64,000 nt of DNA, taken from Candidatus Accumulibacter sp. ACC003. Its GTDB lineage: Bacteria; Pseudomonadota; Gammaproteobacteria; Burkholderiales; Rhodocyclaceae. How positions within the stretch are numbered: position 1 is the first letter of the stretch; every line of letters starts with the position of its first letter. The position numbers and the translations under genes were made by a program. The notes below the pieces were generated by a model that was not told the DNA's origin, did not search any database, and worked only from the letters and a program-made list of their open reading frames with translations. This document shows positions 51,664-60,050 of this stretch, piece by piece. Where the stretch lies: contig NZ_CAJQTX010000009.1 of NCBI RefSeq assembly GCF_907163085.1, forward strand, positions 186,001-250,000, written 5' to 3'.

Positions 51664-54039
51664 CAGATTTCCTGATCCCGGCCGGGAATGTAGGTAGAAT
51701 TCCGGAATTGCACGTGGCACTTTATTTTGACGGCCATGATTTTCTTATGGCATAAACCAAGCTTCGCTAGGAGTGCAAGGAGGAGCAGACGTTGAGGCAA
51801 TCGTGGCTTCCAGGGTTTCCGGATGGTGCGCAGAAAGTGGGAGAAGGGTTGGCGATTCTGGAGAAGGATGGCCAAGCGATCTACTTTGTTGGGGGAGACA
51901 ATTACTTCTCGCACCCCGTAGGAGACGACGCTGGCCGCAGGTTCGCTCTGACCAGCCTGATGGAGAACGGGCACGTCAAGGCGGTCGAACTGGAAAGGCC
52001 ACCGCTGTGCATCCCGCACCGCACGCTGATGAACTGGGTGGGACAAAGCCGCAAAGCCGGGCCATCGTCTTTCTTTCGACCGGCGGCGGCGAGCCGGCCG
52101 CGGATCATGACGCCGGACAAGAGTGCCGAATGCGCGCGGCTGTTGAGCGAGGGAAAGCGTCCTGCCGAAGTGGCACGGCAGGTGGGCGTCCAGGAGTCGA
52201 CGCTGCGCAAGGCGATCCGGCGCCAGGGCGTGCCGCAGTTGGCCGCCTTGCCGCAAGAGGCAGGGGAGTTGGAAGCGGCGAGCACCAAGAGTGAGCGCAG
52301 CCGGGCGGATGCGGAAGCCGCCGCGGGGATGGGCACCGCCTGCACGCGCGCCGACGAGCGGATCCAAACGGCGCTGGGATTGGCGACCGGTGCGACGACG
52401 CGCTTCGAAGCGAGCCACGATGTGGCGATGGGGGGGCTGTTGGCCGGCTTGCCGGCCTTGTGCGCGAACGGGCTACTGACCGGCCTGGATCGCCATCTCA
52501 AGCTGCCCCGGGGATTCTACAGCGCCTTGCACATCCTTCTCGTCCTCGGCTTCATGGCCCTGGGGCGAATCAAGCGGCCGGAACATCTGCGACAAACCTC
52601 GCCCGGAGAACTCGGCAAAGTCATCGGCCTGGACCGGGTACCGGAAGTCCGCACCCTGCGGGAAAAGGTCCATCTGCTGGCCAAGACGGGTGACCCGGCA
52701 GCCTGGATGCGGGATCTCGCGAAGCTCTGGATGGAAAGCGAGCCAGAAGAAGCGGGTTACCTGTATGTCGATGGTCATGTTCGGGTGTATCACGGCGAGC
52801 AGGCCAGGCTGTCGAAGCGCTACGTCTCGCGCGAACGCCTGTGCCTGCGGGGCACCACCGACTACTGGGTTAACGATGCCCTGGGTCGCCCGTTCTTTGT
52901 GGTTTCGCAGCCGCTCAATGACGGACTCGCCGAGACCCTGCTCAAGGACATCGTCCCCCAACTGCTGGAGATTGTCCCGGGACAGCCGACGCCGGCCGAA
53001 CTGGACGCCGACCCGACCCTGCACCGGTTTGTCATGGTCTTCGATCGGGAAGGGGCCACCCAGAGTCTCCTCGGCAGACTCTGGAAACAGCGCATCGGCG
53101 CACTGACCTACCGCAAGAACGTCAAGGACCTCTGGTCCGAAGAGGTGTTTCAGGAACAGGAAGTCCATCTGCCGGCAGGCGGCAGCACCGGGATGAAACT
53201 CGCCATGCGCGAAACCCGACTCGGCACAGGCGATGGCAGCCTGGCCGTGAGCGAAGTTCGTCGGCTGACCCAGACGGGACATCAAACAGCCGTGATCACG
53301 ACCGCCCGGCAACTCGGAAACACCACCATCGCTGGGCGGATGTTCGCCCGTTGGTGCCAGGAAAACTACTTCGCGTACATGATGGAACATTATGATATTG
53401 ATGGGCTTATCGAGTACGGAGACGAATCTCTTCCCGGCACTCACCAGGTCGTTAACCCCCGCTGGCGGGAACTCGACAAGGCCGTCAGGCAAACCCGCCA
53501 GAGCGAAAGAAAACTGCAGGCCGCAATCGCCAGGACGGCCTTGAACGACGGCGGCGAAATCCAGAAAAACGCCGAGTCTGTCGAAGCACTGCAGGCCGTT
53601 CAGGAGGAGCTCAAGCGACTTTGCGCGGCGCGCAAGGCAAGCCCCCGAAAGGTGACGATCGACAGTCTGCCCGAGACCGAGCGACCGACCCAACTGCCGC
53701 CGCTGAACAAGATGCTCTGCGATACCGTGAAAATGGTCGCCTACCGGGCCGAGACCGCCATGGTGGCGCTATTGCGCCGCCACTTGAAGAAGGAGGACGA
53801 CGCACGTGCGCTCATTCGCGAATTGTTCGTTTCTTCCGCTGACATCGAACCGAACGCGCTAGCCAACACCCTGACCATCAAAATTCACCGGATGGCCAGC
53901 CCAGCTCATGATCGCGCTATCGCCGCGCTCCTCGAGGAACTCACCCTGCAAGATTTTCCGCATCCGGAAACCGGGGCAAGAATGACCTTCACTCTTGTCT
54001 GAAGTGCCAACCCGGTTTCCTCCGAGATCAGGAAATCTG
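51664..54039 (+). mobile_element. Insertion sequence of 2,376 bp with 18-bp inverted repeats
   Basis: The left end CAGATTTCCTGATCCCGG (51664-51681) matches the reverse complement of 54022-54039 at 17 of 18 positions. The flanks are a direct repeat AAGTT (51659-51663 and 54040-54044). A 3-bp target AGT with one more base in the repeat is an equal reading. The element holds one transposase gene and splits the HDOD gene. Confidence 0.9.
51792..54002 (+). CDS. Transposase, unclassified family, 736 aa
   Basis: TTG at 51792 follows AGGAGGAG. Near the N terminus is a helix-turn-helix region (KRPAEVARQVGVQESTLRKA). The catalytic part has YLYVDGHVRVYHGE, VMVFDREGA and MMEHYDIDGLIEYG, which fit a DDE-type core, and a coiled-coil and basic C terminus follow. 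It matches a large transposase group often annotated only as putative transposase; the IS family could not be named. The gene fills the element between the two inverted repeats and is intact. Confidence 0.85.
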   Translation: MRQSWLPGFPDGAQKVGEGLAILEKDGQAIYFVGGDNYFSHPVGDDAGRRFALTSLMENGHVKAVELERPPLCIPHRTLMNWVGQSRKAGPSSFFRPAAASRPRIMTPDKSAECARLLSEGKRPAEVARQVGVQESTLRKAIRRQGVPQLAALPQEAGELEAASTKSERSRADAEAAAGMGTACTRADERIQTALGLATGATTRFEASHDVAMGGLLAGLPALCANGLLTGLDRHLKLPRGFYSALHILLVLGFMALGRIKRPEHLRQTSPGELGKVIGLDRVPEVRTLREKVHLLAKTGDPAAWMRDLAKLWMESEPEEAGYLYVDGHVRVYHGEQARLSKRYVSRERLCLRGTTDYWVNDALGRPFFVVSQPLNDGLAETLLKDIVPQLLEIVPGQPTPAELDADPTLHRFVMVFDREGATQSLLGRLWKQRIGALTYRKNVKDLWSEEVFQEQEVHLPAGGSTGMKLAMRETRLGTGDGSLAVSEVRRLTQTGHQTAVITTARQLGNTTIAGRMFARWCQENYFAYMMEHYDIDGLIEYGDESLPGTHQVVNPRWRELDKAVRQTRQSERKLQAAIARTALNDGGEIQKNAESVEALQAVQEELKRLCAARKASPRKVTIDSLPETERPTQLPPLNKMLCDTVKMVAYRAETAMVALLRRHLKKEDDARALIRELFVSSADIEPNALANTLTIKIHRMASPAHDRAIAALLEELTLQDFPHPETGARMTFTLV

Positions 54040-54176
54040 AAGTTGGGAAGATCCTGACGCATTTCGTGGCAGATTCGGTCAATGATCGCCGGCCGCGGCG
54101 GAATGTCGATGTCGCGGATCGTTTTCTCAAGGACCTCGTCGAGCCGGCCTCGCCCGGCGTGCGTTTCAAGGCGCAT
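54040..54176 (-). pseudogene. HDOD-domain signalling gene, 5' part
   Basis: ATG at 54176 begins MRLETHAGRGRLDEVLEKTI and runs through IDIPPRPAIIDRICHEMRQD to the insertion point. The segment includes the IPPRP motif that usually opens HDOD domains. The start lies 11 bp inside the upstream GGDEF-EAL gene. Confidence 0.8.
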
Positions 54177-55479
54177 GCGTCGTTCTCTCCTTCAGCCACG
54201 CCAACATCGCTTCTTCCGGCATGGGGCGGGCATGAAAAAAGCCCTGCACGGCGTCAACGGCGGCGCCTTCGACGGCGGCCTGCTGCGCGGCAGTTTCGAC
54301 ACCCTCGGCGATAACCGTCATGCCCAATTCGCGCCCGAGCATGGCCATCGCCTTCACTACCGCATAAGCACGACGGTCCTCGGGCAAGACCTTGATGAAC
54401 GAACTGTCGAGCTTGAGCTTGCTGGCCGGCAGATCCTTGAGGTTGGAAAGCGACGAGTAGCCATAGCCAAAATCGTCGATCGCTATGCCGACTTCGGCCA
54501 GCCACGTGCTGCGCAGATTGGCCTGCACGATGTCCGAGAGATCGAGGAAAAGGGATTCCGTGAATTCCAGTTCGATGAGTGCCGGCGCAACGTTGGCGCA
54601 AATCAACGCCGCCTGCAGCGCCGGGGCAAAATTCCGCGAGGTGAGTTGGGCGCGCGAGACGTTGATGGCGACCTTGGTCGGTACGCCTTCGTCGCGCAGC
54701 CGCGCGGCGAATTGCGCACCCTGCAGCAGGCTCCATTCGCCGAGGCGAACGATCATCCCGGTCTTCTCGGCAACCGGGATGAACTTGCCGGGCAGCAGGC
54801 GTCGCCCTGGCAGGTCGCAACGCATCAAGGCCTCGACGGCCTCGATGCGGCCATCGATGCCGACCAGCGGCTGGTATTCAAGCGTCAGGCAGCCGCTCTC
54901 CAGGGCGCTGTGCAAGTCCGCCTCGATGGCCAGTTCCTCGCGCGCCAGTTGCACGCCAAGACGACCGGTGAGCCGTTCGTCGCCAGAAATGATCAGTTGG
55001 TTGCCACCCCGGCGCTTGGCTTCGATCATCGCCCGGTCAGCCCGTTCAAGCAGGCTCAGCGCGTCTTCACCTGCTTCGAGCACCGCCAGGCCCATGCTCG
55101 CCGATGGGCGCATCAGCAGGTTGTCGATTGCCAGCGGGCGTTCGATCTCGGCCAGCAGCATCACGCCGATCCTGGTCGCCATCGGCAGCTGCAGCGACGG
55201 GATGAGCGCCACGAACTCGTCACTACCCATGCGCACCAGGACGCTATCGCTGCGCAACGCCAAGCGCAGGCGCGTGGCCAGCTGCGCAATGATGTGGTCG
55301 CCGCCGACATGCCCGAAGGACTCGTTGATTTGCCGAAAACGGTCGATATCCAGCCATAGCACGGCCAGCGCGGCACCCTTCGCCTCGGCATCGGCAACCG
55401 CCCGGGCAGCCGCGTGCACGCCGCCGGAGCGGTTGAGGAAACCGGTGGTGAGGTCGATGTCGGGTGGAGTGGCTGGCAT
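54166..55479 (-). CDS. GGDEF-EAL c-di-GMP signalling protein, 437 aa
   Basis: The GGDEF domain (about residues 8-170) has GSDEF at 85-89 in place of GGDEF, so its cyclase activity may be lost while GTP binding could remain. The EAL domain (about 180-430) keeps VEALMR, the NVSRAQL Asn, ELEFTES, IDDFGYGYSSL, KLKLDSSF and AEGVE residues expected for c-di-GMP hydrolysis. No sensor domain, signal peptide or membrane segment precedes it. It is therefore probably a phosphodiesterase with a regulatory GGDEF domain. It overlaps the split HDOD gene downstream. Confidence 0.9.
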   Translation of the reverse strand: MPATPPDIDLTTGFLNRSGGVHAAARAVADAEAKGAALAVLWLDIDRFRQINESFGHVGGDHIIAQLATRLRLALRSDSVLVRMGSDEFVALIPSLQLPMATRIGVMLLAEIERPLAIDNLLMRPSASMGLAVLEAGEDALSLLERADRAMIEAKRRGGNQLIISGDERLTGRLGVQLAREELAIEADLHSALESGCLTLEYQPLVGIDGRIEAVEALMRCDLPGRRLLPGKFIPVAEKTGMIVRLGEWSLLQGAQFAARLRDEGVPTKVAINVSRAQLTSRNFAPALQAALICANVAPALIELEFTESLFLDLSDIVQANLRSTWLAEVGIAIDDFGYGYSSLSNLKDLPASKLKLDSSFIKVLPEDRRAYAVVKAMAMLGRELGMTVIAEGVETAAQQAAVEGAAVDAVQGFFHARPMPEEAMLAWLKERTTHAP

Positions 55480-55629
55480 CGGAACGGGCTGGCCGCGGCT
55501 TGGCGTTTTTGATTGGCTGATCTTGGGACCTTCAGCTTAGGCATGGCGCCGCCGATTGCCTTGACTGAACGCGCCATTCGTTTCACCATCTGCGCCAATC
55601 GATCATCTACCTTGCTGCCGATTGCATCC

Positions 55630-56637
55630 ATGACCACCCAAAGTTCGCTGGCCAGCATCTGGCTGATCGTCGTCCGCCTGCTCGAGGCACACGCTGTCGA
55701 CCCGTACCGCTTGCTGCATGAAAGCGGCGTTGATCCAGCGGTCTTTCGACAGCCCGGCGCGCGCGTACCCAGCCGGCTGGTCGATGTCGTCTTCGGCCGC
55801 GCGATTGGCCTGATCGCCGACCCGGCGTTCGGGCTTGCTGCGGCCAGATGCTGGCATCCCTCCAGCCTGGGGGTACTGGGCTATGCCTGGTTGTCGAGCA
55901 ACACACTGCACCAGGGTCTGCAGCGCATCGAGCGTCATGCTCGCGTCCTCGGTGACCGTTGGCACTGCCGTTGTCTCAACGAGGCGGACGGGCTGCGTTT
56001 CGTCTGTGATCACCGACGTAGCGACCCGGTGCTCGGGTACGTCATGGCCGACTACCTTTTGTCAGTCACCCTCGACATGTGTCGCCGCAACTTCGAGCGC
56101 ACCCTCAATCCGGCCAGGGTCTTCCTGCGCCGCCCCTTGCCGGCCGAACCCGGCCCCTATCATGATTTCTTTGCTTGCGACCTGCACTTTGGCGCCGCCG
56201 AGGACGCCCTGGTGCTCACCACACAAGACGCTGAAACGCTCTTGCCGACAGCCAATCAGGAGTTGGCGGCGACCTTCGACGCGATTCTTGCCGAACAATT
56301 GGCGATGCGCAGCACGGAGGATCTCGTTTCCCGCTGCCAGACCTTCCTGCTCCGGCAACTGACCTCGGGCGAGCCCAGCGTCGACGATCTGGTGAAAGCC
56401 CTCGGCATGAGTCGGCGCACCCTACAGCGCAAGCTGCAGGAACTGGGTAGCAGCTACCAGCAGGTTCTCGAAGACACGCGCTACGCGCTGGCCAAGCGCT
56501 ACCTCAATGATCCGGCGAAGAGCGTCACCGAAGTCACCTTCCTGCTCGGCTTTTCCGAACCGGGCGCATTCACCCGCGCCTTCAAGCGCTGGAGCGGAAG
56601 GGCGCCGCGCGATTACCGGACGGCGCTGGCGAGCTAG
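55630..56637 (+). CDS. AraC-family regulator (Arabinose_bd type), 335 aa
   Basis: An N-terminal arabinose-binding-like domain (about residues 15-200, with LLHESGVDPAVFRQPGARVP) is followed by an AraC-type HTH pair (about 240-330: VDDLVKALGMSRRTLQRKLQ, then VTEVTFLLGFSEPGAFTRAF and RWSGRAPRDYR). It binds DNA and responds to a small molecule. It is transcribed divergently from the GGDEF-EAL gene, so it may control it. The first ATG that keeps the domain order is 55630. Confidence 0.88.
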   Translation: MTTQSSLASIWLIVVRLLEAHAVDPYRLLHESGVDPAVFRQPGARVPSRLVDVVFGRAIGLIADPAFGLAAARCWHPSSLGVLGYAWLSSNTLHQGLQRIERHARVLGDRWHCRCLNEADGLRFVCDHRRSDPVLGYVMADYLLSVTLDMCRRNFERTLNPARVFLRRPLPAEPGPYHDFFACDLHFGAAEDALVLTTQDAETLLPTANQELAATFDAILAEQLAMRSTEDLVSRCQTFLLRQLTSGEPSVDDLVKALGMSRRTLQRKLQELGSSYQQVLEDTRYALAKRYLNDPAKSVTEVTFLLGFSEPGAFTRAFKRWSGRAPRDYRTALAS

Positions 56638-56699
56638 TCCTGTCGCCGCGCTGTCCAGTTGGCGACAGCAGCAGTGCAAGCGCGCGCGATCACGCCTGC

Positions 56700-56726
56700 C
56701 CGCGTGCCTCGGGGAATAGTCAAGAC
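56700..56726 (+). repeat. Dispersed repeat, copy 3
   Basis: GCGTGCCTCGGGGAATAGTC followed by AAGAC matches copies at 2737-2760 and 41349-41375. Confidence 0.55.
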
Positions 56727-56862
56727 TCGCTCTCCGACCCGCAGAATGTTGGAACTACCCTCGTCTTCCTGAGCACCAGCGGAATCGGCAAGCAGCCATT
56801 GCAGCACTTTTTCCGTCATTCAATGATGCTACGATTGGCGCTGTTGCGAGAAGGAGACGCCA

Positions 56863-57060
56863 ATGCGCACCACTCTCGCACTCGATGACGACCTGCTTGC
56901 CAAGGCTCAAGCGCTGACCGGCCTCTCTGAAAAAACGGCCCTGGTGCGAGAAGCCCTGCGCGCCCTTATCCAGCGCGAAAGCGCGAAGCGACTGGCACTG
57001 CTTGGCGGCTCCGAGCCACAACTGGAAAACGTGCCCAGACGCCAGACCGAGCAAGCATGA
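56863..57060 (+). CDS. vapB: VapB-type antitoxin, 65 aa
   Basis: ATG at 56863 follows AAGGAGA. The short protein begins MRTTLALDDDLLAKAQALTG, then TALVREALRALIQRE, a ribbon-helix-helix/VapB pattern with a basic-acidic tail. It would neutralise a PIN-domain toxin. Its stop overlaps the start of the broken toxin gene (ATGA), the usual operon form. Confidence 0.82.
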   Translation: MRTTLALDDDLLAKAQALTGLSEKTALVREALRALIQRESAKRLALLGGSEPQLENVPRRQTEQA

Positions 57061-57425
57061 TCCTGGTCGATACGGCGATCTGGATTGACCACCTTCGCCG
57101 TGTGACGAGCGACTGACCCGGAGCCTGGAGCAGGGCCTCGTGCTGATCCCCCTACGTCATTGGCGAACTGGCCCTTGGCCGCCTCCGCAATCGCGAGCTA
57201 ATCCTTGGCGCGCTACACGACTTGCCGCAGGCAGCCGTCGCTGCCGATGACGAAGTGCTGCGCTTCGTTGAGCACCATGCCCTATACGGCTTTGGCATCG
57301 GCCACATTGACGCACATTTGTTGGCAGCGGTACGTCTTTCGCCCGGAACCACCTTGTGGACAGGGGATAGAAGGCTCCTCGCCGCCGGCAAGAGCCTGGG
57401 CTTGGTAGAAAATTGGGGTCAATGA
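57057..57425 (+). pseudogene. vapC: VapC-type PIN-domain toxin, frameshifted
   Basis: MILVDTAIWIDHLRR starts a PIN-domain nuclease but the frame hits TGA at 57114. The expected continuation DERLTRSLEQGLVLI lies in another frame from 57104, and YVIGELALGRLRNRELILGA then AVAADDEVLRFVEHHALYG follows in the original frame from 57153. The acidic metal-binding residues of the PIN core are still encoded (D5, E in GELAL, D in GHIDAHLL, D in TGDRRL). Two small indels make it inactive. Confidence 0.85.
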
Positions 57426-57806
57426 CCAGAGCAGTGCCGGCGAATGGGGTGGGTAAGCCTGCCACTAGCATTCGGTGTGCGGACGTCTGGCAACGCTTGC
57501 TATTGGCAGACGGTGCGCCGCCAGCGACAGCGCGCAAATACTGGAATAAACGTGACCCCGTTTCTTGCGTTTTCCTGCGCTGACCACGAAGGCTGGAGTC
57601 GAGACCTGAGCACACTCGCCTCTCGGGATCGCCATTTGATCATGTAAACCGCCTTCCCAGCGCTGTGACGAAGTCGGCCAAGTGCTTGCTCGAAGCGATG
57701 GCCTGTTCGGCGCGGTTTGCTTGGCGGGTCGCTCACACCCCTTGGCTTGCCTTGCGCACCGCGGTACGCATAGACTATGCGCGCCATCAAGAACGAGAGG
57801 CCACCG
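57426..57806. other. Intergenic region before ccdAB
   Basis: It holds AACGTGACCCCGTTTCTTGC (57549-57568), a near copy of 41374-41393, and no supported gene. Confidence 0.4.
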
Positions 57807-58052
57807 ATGCAAGCAGCCTATGACAGCCAAGCCCCCAAGAAGGCGACAAACCTCAGCATCAACGCCGACCTGCTGAGCAAAGCGCGGACGATGAACATCA
57901 ACCTCTCCGCCACCCTGGAGCAGGCCTTGCTTGAAATCCTCGTAAGCCGCCAGCGTGAGCAATGGCTTGTCGAAAACCGTGCGGCAATCGAGGCTTACAA
58001 CGATCACGTCCACAGGCATGGGGCGTTCAGCGAAGGGATACGGACCTTCTGA
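57807..58052 (+). CDS. ccdA: CcdA-type antitoxin, 81 aa
   Basis: ATG at 57807 follows GAGAGG. The protein has the CcdA layout: PKKATNLSINADLLSKARTM as DNA-binding ribbon-helix-helix, then NINLSATLEQALLEIL and a C-terminal half (WLVENRAAIEAYNDHVHRHG) that wraps the toxin. It represses its own operon and neutralises CcdB. Its TGA overlaps the toxin's ATG by 1 bp. Confidence 0.9.
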   Translation: MQAAYDSQAPKKATNLSINADLLSKARTMNINLSATLEQALLEILVSRQREQWLVENRAAIEAYNDHVHRHGAFSEGIRTF

Positions 58053-58369
58053 TGGCCCAGTTCAGCGTGCACCGCAACCCGAACCCGGACAGCAGCACCG
58101 ACTACCCACTGCTTCTCGACGTCCAGAGCAATCTGATCGCCGAACTCGGGACGCGGGTGGCGGTACCCCTCTGTCCAGCTTCCACGATGAAGGGCCAGCC
58201 GCTCAAGACCCTCACTCCGCTACTCCAAATCGACGGCAAGCAGTACATCATGCTCACGCCACAGCTGGCGGGTATTCAAAAGAAGCACCTCGGCACCGAG
58301 GTCGCGAATCTCACACAGCGTCGAGACGAGATCATCGCTGCTCTTGATTTTCTGATTACCGGAATCTAG
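58052..58369 (+). CDS. ccdB: CcdB gyrase-poison toxin, 105 aa
   Basis: The protein matches CcdB: MAQFSVHRNPN, YPLLLDVQSNLI, LKTLTPLLQIDGKQYIMLTP and the C-terminal LDFLITGI, where the last residues (W-x-x-G-I in the classic protein) contact GyrA. Here the classic Trp is replaced by Leu or Phe (LDFLITGI). It should trap DNA gyrase on cleaved DNA. It is intact and coupled to ccdA. A chromosomal, probably horizontally gained, addiction module. Confidence 0.9.
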   Translation: MAQFSVHRNPNPDSSTDYPLLLDVQSNLIAELGTRVAVPLCPASTMKGQPLKTLTPLLQIDGKQYIMLTPQLAGIQKKHLGTEVANLTQRRDEIIAALDFLITGI

Positions 58370-58564
58370 CCGCCTCGTTTGAACGCAAATCAGGAATACC
58401 TACGCCCTGAGAAACCTCCGGCTACCCGAGCAGGCTCTGCCCGGCGGGTCCGTGGGCTTGCCTGGCCGTTCCGCAAAACGTGCGGGGTCAGGCGCGCAGG
58501 CTTCGCTCATCGTGCCCACGCCACGGGCTCAGATCTTTCCTCGTGCCAACTCCACAACGCCACC

Positions 58565-60040
58565 TCAAAGCGTCTTCAGATACTCGACCAGCGCGTCCTT
58601 GTCGGCCGCCGACAGACTGGTCCCGAACTCGTGCCCCTGATTGCTGCCACCGCGGCTGCTGGTATCGAGCCTTGTCCCGACGCGCTGCGCCGCCGGCGTG
58701 TCGGTGACGAAACCGGCCTTGTTCTGGTCATAAACGTCGTAGCCTCGCCAGAAAACCGTCGGCCGCTGCGCGACCGGTTCGAGCAGGTCGCGCAGAGTCG
58801 GCACCGAGCCGTTGTGCAGGTACGGCGCTTTCAGCCAGATGCCGTCGAGGAAGGGCGTGACGTAGCCGATCAGGTCTTCCTCGACGAGGCCGCGGCGTTC
58901 GAGGCCCATTTCCTTGACGACCTGATTGGCCTTGATCGCCGCGCCCTTGTTCCAGGAGTCGAGGCGGCCGCGGTCGGTGCCGACTTCGGCGAGCGCTAGC
59001 GGCCGGCCGGTGAGTTCGCTGGCGTGGCAGCTGCCGCAGTTGGCGTCGAAGAGGGCTTTGCCGGCGTCCGCCTTGGCGGTGTCGATGGCGAACGGGTACT
59101 TCGGCGGCGGCAGTTCGGAGAGGTAGCTGTGCAGCCATTGCACCTGTTCGACGAAATCCTTCTTGTCGGCCGGCGCGGCACCGAGCAGGCCGAGCGCCGA
59201 GTCCATGATCACCGAGTAGGCGTCATTGCTGTCGCCAGCGTAGTTCATGCGGTGGCCTTTGTCCCAGACGTACCTCTTGAGGTTCCACACCGACGGCATG
59301 TCGGTCGGGCCGAAGGTATCGTCCATCGGCGCGCGGATCATGAAGTACTTGGTGAGGTTCATGGCGTCGTCGCGACCGCGCCCCCAATCGGGGAAGTCGG
59401 GTCGGTAGATCCAGGCGAACTGCTGTTCGCGTTCGAGCAGGCGCTTTTTGGTGATCGGGATGACGAAGAAGCGGTAGAGCAGCTGGTCGATGATATCGAG
59501 ATTGGTGACGCGGTTGATTTCGGCCATCAGGATGTCGGCGTTGAAGCGCGGGTCCCTGGCGCAGTCGATCAGATAGCGGAAGAAGGCCTCGACGTTGGTG
59601 GTGTGCGCTGGGCCGCCGACGACGAAGACCGGGTTCGACTCGGGTGATTCGCGGTAGCTGGTGGTATGGCAGACAGCGCAGTTGTTGCCGACGCGCGCGA
59701 AGCCGATGGTTTTCTTGGTGAAGCCGGCCGGCAGCTCCTGGCCCTGCTCCCACGGCACGCCGAGCGACGCGTAGCCGCCGGGAAGAACCTTGCCATCCTG
59801 CGTCAGTTTTTCGGGAAAGACGCGCGGCAGCACGTAGAAAATCCAGTAGGGAATTCCGGCGTCGTGCTCGGCACCGATCGAGCCGTACTTGAAGCGCGTC
59901 TCGAAGTCGGCGGTCACCCAGTCGGGCTGCGGCTGTTCGCGAAAGCCGCGATCGTAGGCGATGACGCCGCCGACGACGAGCGTGACGATGATCAGAATGC
60001 CGATGACTCTGAACCAGTTCCTGCAGGAGCGCATGCTCAT
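58565..60040 (-). CDS. Dihaem c-type cytochrome (RoxA/DHCP-like), 491 aa
   Basis: An N-terminal membrane anchor (about residues 10-30) is followed by two haem c sites, NNCAVCHTT (about residue 120) and NCGSCHASE (about residue 335). The motif LKAPYLHNGSVPTLRDLLEP near residue 405 is shared by the bacterial dihaem cytochrome c peroxidase and RoxA-type superfamily. It should act in the periplasm. It starts 10 bp after the paralogous gene upstream, so the two are cotranscribed. Confidence 0.85.
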   Translation of the reverse strand: MSMRSCRNWFRVIGILIIVTLVVGGVIAYDRGFREQPQPDWVTADFETRFKYGSIGAEHDAGIPYWIFYVLPRVFPEKLTQDGKVLPGGYASLGVPWEQGQELPAGFTKKTIGFARVGNNCAVCHTTSYRESPESNPVFVVGGPAHTTNVEAFFRYLIDCARDPRFNADILMAEINRVTNLDIIDQLLYRFFVIPITKKRLLEREQQFAWIYRPDFPDWGRGRDDAMNLTKYFMIRAPMDDTFGPTDMPSVWNLKRYVWDKGHRMNYAGDSNDAYSVIMDSALGLLGAAPADKKDFVEQVQWLHSYLSELPPPKYPFAIDTAKADAGKALFDANCGSCHASELTGRPLALAEVGTDRGRLDSWNKGAAIKANQVVKEMGLERRGLVEEDLIGYVTPFLDGIWLKAPYLHNGSVPTLRDLLEPVAQRPTVFWRGYDVYDQNKAGFVTDTPAAQRVGTRLDTSSRGGSNQGHEFGTSLSAADKDALVEYLKTL

Positions 60041-60050
60041 CGTGGAGTCC

